Notes: generated by a model from the letters alone, not told the origin. Positions 1-6,004 are shown, counted from the first letter of the stretch. The stretch is 6,020 bases of DNA from Desulfuromonadaceae bacterium GWB2_53_15 (GCA_001824455.1 MHXL01000108.1:11013-17032), one strand, 5' to 3'. Made by a program: numbers and translations.

Positions 1-576
1 GATACTTCCCCCCTCCATGGCGACCACATGGGCCGCCCAGACGGGGGGATCATCCGCGGAGCGGGGGCGGCGGTCGGCCAGAAGTCCCGCGACATCGTGA
101 TGATATTCCGTCCGGACGAAAAGGTTGGAGAAGGCTGGATGGGCAATGTCGGCGTTCTGGGGGGCGAGGACGATCTCTGCGTAGGACGTGACCTCGATCA
201 CTCTGGGAAGCGTGCCTTTGTTGGTGATGGAAAGGCGGCGGAGCTCGGCATCGTCCTCCGGCGACAGGATGATTTCCAGGGTGGTGGTCAGGGTTCCGTC
301 GTGCCTGATGATACGCGCCCTGTCCTCGGCGAAGGTCACCTCGTACCGCTTCGGCTCCGAACCGGTCGGCTGGTAGGTAGCGGACCACACCGCTCCGCTT
401 TCCGTGTCGCGCAGGAAAATATAGCTTCCCCAGGCGTCCCGGGTCACGTCCTCGCGCCAACGCGTGACGGCGATGTCTCGCCAGCGGCTGTAGCCCGAGC
501 CGGCAGCGGTGACCATGACGGCATACCGTCCATTGGAGAGGAGGTGGGTCGAAGGGAGGCGGTGGTATGGCGTGTG
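1..576 (-). other. Domain: start of the GH94 phosphorylase-like domain (residue about 1640 onward), cut by the window edge
   Basis: The block LSNGRYAVMVTAAGSGYSRW (1652-1671), followed by an aromatic- and beta-rich stretch with WGSYIFLRD and ITNKGTLPRVIEVTSYAE, matches the beta-sandwich that opens GH94 (glycosyltransferase 36-like) proteins. In this synthase family GH94 acts as a beta-1,2-glucooligosaccharide phosphorylase that sets chain length before ring closure. The catalytic (alpha/alpha)6 barrel with its general acid lies beyond base 1, so its integrity cannot be judged. Confidence 0.85.
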
Positions 577-3500
577 GAATCGGCGCAGAACCGGCTGGAC
601 CGCCTCCCAGACCCTGGCGGTCTGGACCTGGTCGGCGAGCGGGCGGGCAACGCCAACATCGCGGGGCATCCGTTCCTGGAGGAGGAGCTCCGCTGCATGG
701 ATGATCGGCTCACGGTGGAAGCGGTGCCGCATGATACCGTCGTGGATGACGTTGTCCAGTGCCACCAGCGACATCCCCTGGTGGTGCGCCATGTACGCCC
801 TGATAATGGCGGCCCTGGTCCCTTCGGGGAGCCTGACTCGGGTAAAATCCAGGGCTTCATAGAAACTGTAAGGACCACGCCCCCCTGCTTTATCGAGCCG
901 TCTGAGGTTGTGTGCCGCTGCGGCAGGGGCATACATTGCCGCCAGCACCGTGGCGTAGGGGGCGATCACGAGGTCCTGACCGAGGCCGCGCTTAAGCCCC
1001 AGGCCGGGGATGCCGAAGGCCGTATACTGGTAGGCAAAGGAGAGGTCGCGGGTGTTGTAGGCCGATTCGGATATCCCCCACGGCACGCCGTTCTCTTCCC
1101 CGTAGCTGATCTGGCGCGCGATGGCTAACCGGCAGGTCCGGTCCAGCAGGCTTCCGCGTGGTGTGAACATGATCAGGGAAGGCATCAGGTACTCGAACAT
1201 GGAGCCGGACCACGAGACCAGGGCCGCGCCCTTCTCCACGGGAACCAGCACCCGACTTAGCCGGAACCAGTGGGAAGGGGGGGCTTCCCCCTTGGCAACG
1301 GCTATGAAGCTCGTGAGACGCGCTTCCGAGGCAAGGAGATCATAGACGCTCGGGTCGAGGCGGCCGTCATCGGCACGGTAGCCGATGGAAAAGAGTCGGC
1401 ATCCAGGCTCGAAGAGGAAGCTGAAATCCATATCATCGAAGAGTCGCCGCGCCCTCCCGGCGATCCCGTCGAGCCTTTCCACAAGCGTGCCGCACATCTC
1501 CCGCGACTGTTCGAAAGCCATGACCAGGGTGTCGAGACGCGCGTGCCGCTCTTTGTCACAGCTAACCGCCTGGAGCCGCAGGAGTTTCTCGACGGCGTCT
1601 TCACAGAGGGCGGGCATGCGCATCAGGGGGATGCCGGGCGCGAGGAGGTCATGGAAGTCGTTCCAGAGATCCTGTTCTTCTCCGACGGTTTCCTCCCTGG
1701 CCGCTATCCATTTTCCCAGCAGCCGCGCCCAAGGGAGAAGAAGATCGATGTCGCTTCGATGGCTTCTGATGTCGTCCAGGAGAAGCTCCGCCCAGGCAGA
1801 CGCCTCGTTCCATTTTCCATCTTCTACCCCTTCCGTGAGTGACCGGGCTCCGGCGACAACAGCCTCCGCTCTGGCCTCCAGCGAGTCCCAGAAGGAAGCA
1901 TCGGCGGCGAAATCGACCGGCGGCGCCTCGGCAATGCGGGATTTTAACTCCTTTATAATTTCGAGCAGGTCCTGCGTAATCCTGTTTTTTCCCTGCCCAT
2001 GCAGGGCAAGGTGAAGCAGAAGCACGGTATCGTAGATGCCGAGTTGTGCGGCGGGGGATAATATGGGGAGCTCTATCATCTCCTTGCACGCCTGGGAGAG
2101 TGCGAGGAGGTGGCCGGCAAGATTGCCGCTGTCGACCGACGAGATGTACTTCGGTTCGAGCGTTCGCAGTTCCCGGGTTTCGTACCAGTTATAAAAATGC
2201 CCCCGGAAACGGGAAAGTCTCTCCAGCGTCTCCAGGCTGTCTTCCAGCCGGTCCGCTGTTGCGGACAGGCCGATCCAGCCGAAATCACGGGCGGCGACTA
2301 CCGAAAGGAGATACAGGCCGAAATTGGTAGGCGAGCTGCGGTGGGCGATGACCGGATGCGGCTCTTCCTGAAAATTGTCGGGGGGGAGCCAGTGATCCGC
2401 GGCGGTCACGAAGGTGGTGAAGAATCGCCAGGTCCGGCGGGCGGTCAGGCGGAGGAGCTTCACGTCTTCCTCAGGCAGGACCTCGGTCGGCCTGGTCGCT
2501 GGGGGCATGCTGATCTGCCGGGCTATGAAGGGAGATGCGAGCCAGAGTAAGATGAACGGAGATGCCAAGGGAAGCGCGCCGGGGGCGAGGAGGGCGATCA
2601 GGAGGAAAGAAACGAAGGCTATAATTTCTGCGCCGAGCATCCGCCGGAAAAAAAAACGGTATGAGTGGAAGTAGTTTTTTTTCGCATGTGCGGCGGTCAC
2701 CCATTGGAGGAGATGGCGGCGGGTGATGAAGATGCGCACGAGGGTGCGGCAGACGGCATCCAGCATCAGCCATGCCTGATGGGCGAGGAGCGTCAGGGAG
2801 ACGATCGTGTGTCCGGCGCCCAGAAGAAGGTCGCTGAGCACCGCACGCAGGTGGTTTCTCTGGGAAATGCCGCGGCGGCGCGGCAGCAGACCGGTGATGA
2901 ACGAGAGAAATGCCGGGAAGGCGAGATCCGCAAGGACAAGCAGTGCCCAGGTCCAGCGCGGAGCAGCGGGGACGAGCCAGGACGCAAGGAGGAGCATCAG
3001 CATCCCCGGCGCAGAGAAGGAGCGCCGCAGGTTGTCAACCATCTTCCAGCGCCCGATAATGGAGAGACTCTTGCCCCGTTTACCGAAAATCCAGGGGAGC
3101 AGCTGCCAGTCCCCCCTTGTCCAGCGGTGATGGCGGGAAGCGGCTACCTCCGCGTGGGAGGGAAACTCCTCGAACAATGTGATGTCGCTTGCCAGGCCGC
3201 AGCGGGCAAAGGACCCCTCGAACAGGTCATGGCTCAGGACGGAGTTTTCCGGCACGCGCCCCGCCAGGGAGGCCTCGAAGACGCCCACGTCGTAGATCCC
3301 CTTGCCGGTGTACGCCCCTTCCCCGAAGAGATCCTGATACACATCCGAAGCTGCGAATGCGTAAGGGTCTATGCCACATGGTCCGGCGAAGAGAAGATGA
3401 TAGATGGAACGGTCACGACGGGCGGGAAACGAGGGAATGATGCGGGGTTGGAGTACCCCGTAACCTTCGACCACGCGTCCCGTACGCTCGTCGAAGCGGG

Positions 3501-5493
3501 GGAGATTCAGCGGGTGGGCCATGGAGCCGACGAGTTCACTCACCGTTCTGATCGGCAGCTTGGTGTCCGCGTCGAGGGTGATGACGTAGCGAACATTGGC
3601 CGGGACCGCCGGGGGGGAGCCGTTGACGGGAATGAAGCTGGTATCCCCTGCTTCCCGTAGCAATCGGTTGAATTCATGAAGCTTTCCCCGTTTCCGCTCC
3701 CATCCCATCCATTTTCCTTCGCGTTCGTTCCAGATGCGTTTCCGGTGAAAGAGGAAAAACCGTTTTTCTCCGTCTGGCGCAGGTCCGTGGAGCGCATTGA
3801 GCTGTTCGATTCGCAGGGCTGCGAAGCGGAGAAGCTCTGTGTCGCCAGGGAGGATTTCTGCGTCCGCGTCGGGCCAGTCGGTCAAGAGGGCAAAGCGGAC
3901 GTCACCGTCCGGATTCGCCAGGTAGTGCACCTCGATGAGTTCGATCTGCTCTTCCGTCTCGGCTTCGTTGATGAGAAGGGTTGGCACGGCCACGAAGGTC
4001 CGCAACGCGGAGGGGATTCCCCCGGCAAGTTCGAGCCGGGGAAGATGGCGCGGTCCGATCTGCGCCGTCAGGAACCGGTTTAGCAGCATGACCGCTATGT
4101 CGGAGGCGGGGAAAAGCGCCAGTATGCCGAACAGGCAGAGCCACGCCGGCGGCACCCCCGCCCCAATGGTTGCCAGCATGGGAAAGACCGCCAGGAGAAG
4201 GGTCGCAAGCACGACGCTGCCTAGATAGGCCGGTGTTGCATGGGCAATGTACCTGCGCAGTACTCTCCGGCGCAGCGATGGGCGAAAGCCGATCTCTGCC
4301 TCGAAGGCCGGCCGGCCCTTGGAGATCAGGTAATAGCCGGGATCCATGAGTCGCCAGTCAGCCGCTTCGTCGCTCTCACCGGCATTTATTCGAGCTTTCT
4401 CAGCCTTGCCGATGACAAGGCGGGCAATTTCCAATTCCTGGCGGCGCGCTCCCTTTGCCAACTCTTCGAGCCCTTGCCGGTAACGATCGCGGGTGACGAA
4501 ATCCATCTCTGCAAAGAGCGAATCGGCGCGTAAAACTTCGTCCACCAAGCTGACTTCTTCGAAGAAGACATTCCAGGAATAGGCTGATATAAGCCGCATA
4601 CTCGTGATGATGTTTCGTACCGTCACATTGGCAGCCGACTGGAGGCTGTGTTCCAGAAGGACGACGTCGTCCGGAGTCGTCCCCTGAGCCGCCAGCCTTT
4701 CCGCGAGCCACTGCACGGCGAGCGCAACATCGGCTCCCTGGTTGCGCAGCCGCTGTACCAGTTGCACAGCGAAGGCCATGGGGAGCGGGCTTTCCCCCAT
4801 ACCCTGCATGGAATCACCGGCAGCCTGCAGCGAGCGGCCACTGATACCCAGCAGGTCGTCGGCGATCCGGTCCGCTTCACGGCGCGATCTTTCCGACCCG
4901 ACGATGCGGACCGCAATGCGGCGGAGGTTCTCGATGAGCACGATGCGGAGGGTAATGGGAACGGCCCACAGCTCGCCGATGGTAAGCGGCTGGATACGCT
5001 GGTAAGCGCGAAGGAAACGAATCAGCAGCTCAGGGTCGAAGCGGCTGTCCGTATGGGCGACAAAGGACCAGGCGAGTTCGTAGACGCGGGGGTAATCCTT
5101 GAGCGGACCGCCGGCGAGTTTTGGAAGTTCCCGGTAATACCTGGCAGGGAGGTGATCCCGTATATCCCGCAACTGCTCGTCAACCAGGTGAAAGTTGTCA
5201 AGAAGCCATTCGGCTGCCGGCGTGATTGCCCGTTGTTCCCGGACCGATTCGGCGACGGTGTGGTACGACGCCAGGAGAACCCGACCGTTTTCGTGAATGC
5301 GGTGCGTTAGCGTGCGCCCCCTGCGAGGGTCTTTCATAATCTTCTGTCTGGCCGCGAGGGATACCCCGTGCTTCACCAGGCGCTCTGCGCTGAATACCTC
5401 GTAGCGGATCGGGTCTTCGAAGGTGGCGAAGGGATCGATGAACATCCGCTGAAGGTCAATAATTTTGAGGATTCGGTCAACCAGTTTCATCAT
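1..5493 (-). CDS. Cyclic beta-1,2-glucan synthase (ChvB/NdvB/Cgs type), N-terminal 1831 residues, 3' end beyond window
   Basis: The frame is open from ATG 5493 to the left edge without a stop. The enzyme polymerises glucose from UDP-glucose into beta-1,2-glucan on a protein-bound primer at the inner membrane, cyclises the chain and controls ring size. Family hallmarks visible in order are FSAERLVKHG (34-43), FALLTDWPDA (534-543), GWERKRGKL (597-605), ITLDADTKLP (638-647), SHDLFEG (754-760), RHHRWTRGDWQ (787-797), HQAWLMLDA (905-913), SVDSGNLAGHL (1119-1129), SWSGSMFEYLMP (1427-1438), VPWGISESAYN (1470-1480), YMAHHQGMSLVALDN (1567-1581) and LSNGRYAVMVTAAGSGYSRW (1652-1671). Full-length relatives have about 2800 residues, so about one third is missing on the left. 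Two ATG codons lie side by side (5493 and 5490). The second sits at a better distance (4 nt) from AAAGAGG, so it may be the true start. All recognised catalytic residues are present, so nothing suggests a pseudogene. The family assignment is secure; the symbol (ndvB, chvB or cgs) depends on the organism. Confidence 0.96.
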   Translation of the reverse strand, partial: MMKLVDRILKIIDLQRMFIDPFATFEDPIRYEVFSAERLVKHGVSLAARQKIMKDPRRGRTLTHRIHENGRVLLASYHTVAESVREQRAITPAAEWLLDNFHLVDEQLRDIRDHLPARYYRELPKLAGGPLKDYPRVYELAWSFVAHTDSRFDPELLIRFLRAYQRIQPLTIGELWAVPITLRIVLIENLRRIAVRIVGSERSRREADRIADDLLGISGRSLQAAGDSMQGMGESPLPMAFAVQLVQRLRNQGADVALAVQWLAERLAAQGTTPDDVVLLEHSLQSAANVTVRNIITSMRLISAYSWNVFFEEVSLVDEVLRADSLFAEMDFVTRDRYRQGLEELAKGARRQELEIARLVIGKAEKARINAGESDEAADWRLMDPGYYLISKGRPAFEAEIGFRPSLRRRVLRRYIAHATPAYLGSVVLATLLLAVFPMLATIGAGVPPAWLCLFGILALFPASDIAVMLLNRFLTAQIGPRHLPRLELAGGIPSALRTFVAVPTLLINEAETEEQIELIEVHYLANPDGDVRFALLTDWPDADAEILPGDTELLRFAALRIEQLNALHGPAPDGEKRFFLFHRKRIWNEREGKWMGWERKRGKLHEFNRLLREAGDTSFIPVNGSPPAVPANVRYVITLDADTKLPIRTVSELVGSMAHPLNLPRFDERTGRVVEGYGVLQPRIIPSFPARRDRSIYHLLFAGPCGIDPYAFAASDVYQDLFGEGAYTGKGIYDVGVFEASLAGRVPENSVLSHDLFEGSFARCGLASDITLFEEFPSHAEVAASRHHRWTRGDWQLLPWIFGKRGKSLSIIGRWKMVDNLRRSFSAPGMLMLLLASWLVPAAPRWTWALLVLADLAFPAFLSFITGLLPRRRGISQRNHLRAVLSDLLLGAGHTIVSLTLLAHQAWLMLDAVCRTLVRIFITRRHLLQWVTAAHAKKNYFHSYRFFFRRMLGAEIIAFVSFLLIALLAPGALPLASPFILLWLASPFIARQISMPPATRPTEVLPEEDVKLLRLTARRTWRFFTTFVTAADHWLPPDNFQEEPHPVIAHRSSPTNFGLYLLSVVAARDFGWIGLSATADRLEDSLETLERLSRFRGHFYNWYETRELRTLEPKYISSVDSGNLAGHLLALSQACKEMIELPILSPAAQLGIYDTVLLLHLALHGQGKNRITQDLLEIIKELKSRIAEAPPVDFAADASFWDSLEARAEAVVAGARSLTEGVEDGKWNEASAWAELLLDDIRSHRSDIDLLLPWARLLGKWIAAREETVGEEQDLWNDFHDLLAPGIPLMRMPALCEDAVEKLLRLQAVSCDKERHARLDTLVMAFEQSREMCGTLVERLDGIAGRARRLFDDMDFSFLFEPGCRLFSIGYRADDGRLDPSVYDLLASEARLTSFIAVAKGEAPPSHWFRLSRVLVPVEKGAALVSWSGSMFEYLMPSLIMFTPRGSLLDRTCRLAIARQISYGEENGVPWGISESAYNTRDLSFAYQYTAFGIPGLGLKRGLGQDLVIAPYATVLAAMYAPAAAAHNLRRLDKAGGRGPYSFYEALDFTRVRLPEGTRAAIIRAYMAHHQGMSLVALDNVIHDGIMRHRFHREPIIHAAELLLQERMPRDVGVARPLADQVQTARVWEAVQPVLRRFHTPYHRLPSTHLLSNGRYAVMVTAAGSGYSRWRDIAVTRWREDVTRDAWGSYIFLRDTESGAVWSATYQPTGSEPKRYEVTFAEDRARIIRHDGTLTTTLEIILSPEDDAELRRLSITNKGTLPRVIEVTSYAEIVLAPQNADIAHPAFSNLFVRTEYHHDVAGLLADRRPRSADDPPVWAAHVVAMEGGSI
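619..2466 (-). other. Domain: cyclization (transglycosylase) domain, glycoamylase-like fold, residues about 1010-1625
   Basis: The central soluble third carries the alpha/alpha-barrel type blocks FYNWYETREL (1100-1109), YISSVDSGNLAGHL (1116-1129), LFSIGYR (1367-1373), YDLLASEARL (1384-1393), SWSGSMFEYLMP (1427-1438), WGISESAYN (1472-1480), GLGLKRGLGQDLVIAPYAT and MAHHQGMSL. From memory of structural work on a thermophilic synthase (family GH189), this domain closes the ring by intramolecular transglycosylation with a pair of Glu residues. E1390 (in LASEAR) and E1476 (in GISESAY), 86 residues apart, are my candidates for that pair. Between about 1135 and 1345 the sequence is helical, charged and poorly conserved, probably a variable insertion. 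Domain edges are approximate. Confidence 0.82.
2494..4260 (-). other. Domain: GT84 glucosyltransferase core with flanking membrane segments (residues about 412-1000)
   Basis: Two hydrophobic segments (about 422-446 and 450-471) precede a GT-A-like processive transferase core. The widely spaced D, D, D, (Q/R)xxRW pattern is present: D539 in LLTDWPD, D641 and D643 in the DAD motif, D756 in SHDLFEG, and R787/R790/W791. The DxD pair is expected to hold UDP-glucose through a divalent metal, the later Asp to act as base, and RxxRW to bind the growing chain. After the core come further hydrophobic segments at about 829-845, 847-870, 888-911, 953-971 and 973-991. The count (six or seven in total) is uncertain because 888-911 is only moderately hydrophobic. 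By analogy with characterised enzymes, both ends face the cytoplasm. Confidence 0.88.
4264..5493 (-). other. Domain: N-terminal soluble region of the glucan synthase (residues 1-410)
   Basis: This part precedes the first membrane segment. It is rich in charged residues and predicted helix, with no signal peptide and no long hydrophobic stretch, so it should lie in the cytoplasm. The block RYEVFSAERLVKHG (30-43) and the stretch ending in AHTDSRFDPELL (about 206-217) are the parts I associate with this family. In characterised relatives the region before the transferase core is needed for activity, and some work places chain initiation on the protein itself. I cannot see which residue would carry the primer here. 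Boundaries are approximate. Confidence 0.7.
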
Positions 5494-5494
5494 G

Positions 5495-5501
5495 CCTCTT
5501 T
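5495..5501 (-). promoter_or_regulatory. Ribosome binding site of the glucan synthase
   Basis: On the minus strand AAAGAGG stands 1 nt before the first ATG (5493) and 4 nt before the second (5490). The spacing favours initiation at the second ATG or a shared start. No ATG or GTG start lies in frame upstream before the stop at 5656-5658. Confidence 0.6.
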
Positions 5502-5533
5502 GCGTCAGAGTAATGTAACTACTCAGGTTGATA

Positions 5534-5638
5534 GGCTGAAGGCTGTAAGGCTGTAAGGCTGTAAGACTGAAGGCTGAAGGCTGAAGGCTGTAAGGCTGAA
5601 GGCTGTAAAGCTGAAGGCTGTAAAGCTGAAGGCTGTAA
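5534..5638. repeat. Tandem tract of 14 interleaved 7- and 8-bp repeats in the synthase leader
   Basis: The tract is exactly seven copies of a 7-mer (GGCTGAA, with A variants at position 1 or 2) and seven copies of an 8-mer (GGCTGTAA) laid end to end. The right-hand part is ordered: four successive 15-bp units GGCTGAAGGCTGTAA (5579, 5594, 5609, 5624), the last two starting with A. The left part holds three 8-mers in a row (5541-5564) and then three 7-mers (5565-5585). This looks like slippage or unequal recombination at two levels. Its right-hand end is 40 bases beyond the synthase ribosome binding site, so it should lie in the mRNA leader. It is not CRISPR, as there are no spacers. Similar short heptamer repeats occur between genes in several bacterial groups; their role is unknown. 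Confidence 0.93.
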
Positions 5639-5715
5639 GGAAAAAACCTGCACAATCACACAAACTCAGAATATTTGAACCGTGTTACGACGTAGCGCAA
5701 TTATTTCAGGAATAA

Positions 5716-5732
5716 CCTTCAGCCTTCAGCCT
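5716..5732. repeat. Inverted double copy of the leader heptamer
   Basis: CCTTCAGCCTTCAGCCT is the exact 17-base reverse complement of 5571-5587 inside the tandem tract. The two pieces are 128 bases apart and could pair to a long-range hairpin in single-stranded DNA or in the leader RNA. The 77 bases between the tract and this element (5639-5715) are AT-richer and hold no gene that I can support. Confidence 0.85.
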
Positions 5733-5763
5733 CAACGCCTGAGCAGTTACAATCAAGCTTATC

Positions 5764-5797
5764 AAAAAAAGCGAGAAGGGCAACCGCCTGCACCCTT
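5764..5797 (-). terminator. Possible intrinsic terminator or attenuator ahead of the glucan synthase
   Basis: A 7-bp stem (five Watson-Crick and two wobble pairs, 5776-5797) is followed on the minus strand by CTCGC and then seven T (5770-5764). The 5-nt gap before the T run makes it a weak intrinsic terminator. No upstream minus-strand gene needs terminating here, so if active it would attenuate transcription into the synthase or end a small RNA. Confidence 0.35.
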
Positions 5798-5842
5798 ACC
5801 GGCCAAGACAGGCGATCTTAGCGTAACTGTTTAGGACTGCCC
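5764..5842 (-). ncRNA. Candidate structured leader RNA or small RNA with two kissing hairpins
   Basis: Read on the minus strand, hairpin 1 has arms GCTAAGA (5822-5816) and TCTTGGC (5808-5802) with the 7-nt loop TCGCCTG. After a CGGT linker, hairpin 2 has arms AAGGGTG (5797-5791) and TGCCCTT (5782-5776) with loop CAGGCGGT. Loop 1 contains CGCCTG and loop 2 its exact complement CAGGCG, so the loops can kiss or form a pseudoknot. Three pairs are G-U wobbles only on the minus-strand RNA and would be A/C mismatches on the plus strand, which argues for a minus-strand transcript. A 5' GGGCA (5842-5838) can also pair with TGCCC of hairpin 2 and open it. I do not recognise a known riboswitch class. 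It could instead be a repetitive intergenic element or chance. Confidence 0.4.
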
Positions 5843-5869
5843 GGATTAATATAACTATCGATTAATCCG
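5842..5869. promoter_or_regulatory. Perfect 9-bp inverted repeat, candidate operator
   Basis: CGGATTAAT (5842-5850) and ATTAATCCG (5861-5869) are separated by 10 bases, giving a centre-to-centre spacing near two helical turns, as expected for a dimeric regulator. The right arm is itself part of a near-palindrome (ATCGATTAATCCGAT). The element covers the candidate -10 of the leftward promoter and the -35 area of the rightward one, so one protein could control both genes. The regulator is unknown. Confidence 0.5.
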
Positions 5870-5876
5870 ATAACAG
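5848..5876 (-). promoter_or_regulatory. Candidate sigma70-type promoter reading toward the glucan synthase
   Basis: On the minus strand TATATT (5853-5848, five of six consensus bases) lies 17 bases after CTGTTA (5876-5871, three of six). Transcription would begin near 5841, giving a leader of about 350 bases containing the paired hairpins and the repeat tract. The -35 match is poor and there is no start-site evidence. Confidence 0.3.
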
Positions 5877-5889
5877 CGTATCGTATAAA
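5862..5889 (+). promoter_or_regulatory. Candidate promoter of the right-hand gene
   Basis: TATAAA (5884-5889, five of six -10 bases) is preceded after 16 bases by TTAATC (5862-5867), a weak -35 that lies in the right arm of the inverted repeat. A start near 5896 would leave a leader of about 110 bases before the ATG at 6005. Confidence 0.35.
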
Positions 5890-5907
5890 AGAGTTGATCT
5901 CTGCCAG

Positions 5908-5921
5908 AGGGGTATTCCCCT
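5908..5921 (+). other. Short dyad AGGGG-TATT-CCCCT in the right-hand leader
   Basis: A 5-bp GC-rich stem with a 4-nt loop, immediately overlapped by the odd palindrome CTCTG-C-CAGAG (5899-5909). The two share AG bases and could be alternative structures or a protein site. No T run follows, so it is not a terminator. Confidence 0.35.
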
Positions 5922-5929
5922 TCAATCAT

Positions 5930-5949
5930 TTCAAAAACTTATTTTTGAA
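5930..5949 (+). other. Perfect 8-bp AT-rich dyad in the right-hand leader
   Basis: TTCAAAAA (5930-5937) and TTTTTGAA (5942-5949) flank the 4-nt loop CTTA. It may be an operator or a weak hairpin in the leader of the gene starting at 6005. The bases after it are GC-rich and show no terminator run. Confidence 0.4.
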
Positions 5950-5993
5950 CGGGTGTGGTTCTCTGAGGTTTTAGATTGTAAACGCAGTCAGAT

Positions 5994-5999
5994 GAGGAG
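5994..5999 (+). promoter_or_regulatory. Ribosome binding site of the right-hand gene
   Basis: GAGGAG ends five bases before the ATG at 6005, a near-ideal Shine-Dalgarno sequence and spacing. It is the main reason to accept the short coding stub that follows. Confidence 0.75.
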
Positions 6000-6004
6000 A
6001 AAAC

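Noticed and set aside
28..1128. Long plus-strand open frame of 366 codons opposite the synthase
   Set aside because: It is in the exact antisense phase of the synthase codons, has no ribosome binding site, and its product has no recognisable domain. High GC at codon third positions keeps this frame open by chance.
1270..1842. Plus-strand open frame of 190 codons
   Set aside because: Same antisense phase over the variable insertion of the cyclization domain. The product is low in hydrophobic core residues and matches nothing.
2665..3660. Plus-strand open frame of 331 codons
   Set aside because: Antisense shadow of the transferase core and membrane region, whose minus-strand translation carries strong conserved motifs. 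There is no separate start signal.
4648..5310. Plus-strand open frame of 220 codons
   Set aside because: Antisense shadow of the N-terminal region of the synthase, in the same phase and without a ribosome binding site.
5534..5638. CRISPR-like array
   Set aside because: Units are 7-8 bp and directly adjacent, with no unique spacers and no cas genes.
5666..5700. Proximal synthase promoter TTGCGC (5700-5695) with an AT-rich -10 near 5681-5676 on the minus strand
   Set aside because: The best -10 placement matches only three of six consensus bases at 18-bp spacing, too weak to list as a feature. A start here would avoid the upstream hairpins, so mapping would still be informative.
5771..5844. 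Possible c-di-GMP (GEMM-I) riboswitch on the plus strand, suggested by GGGCAACC, CCGGCC and a later TGCCCGG
   Set aside because: The GNRA tetraloop, the CGCAAAGC-type block and the second stem are missing. The wobble pattern also favours the minus strand as the transcribed one.
5945..5977. Second plus-strand promoter TTGAAC with TAGATT
   Set aside because: The spacer would be 21 bases, too long for a normal sigma70 promoter, and TTGAAC is already explained by the 8-bp dyad.
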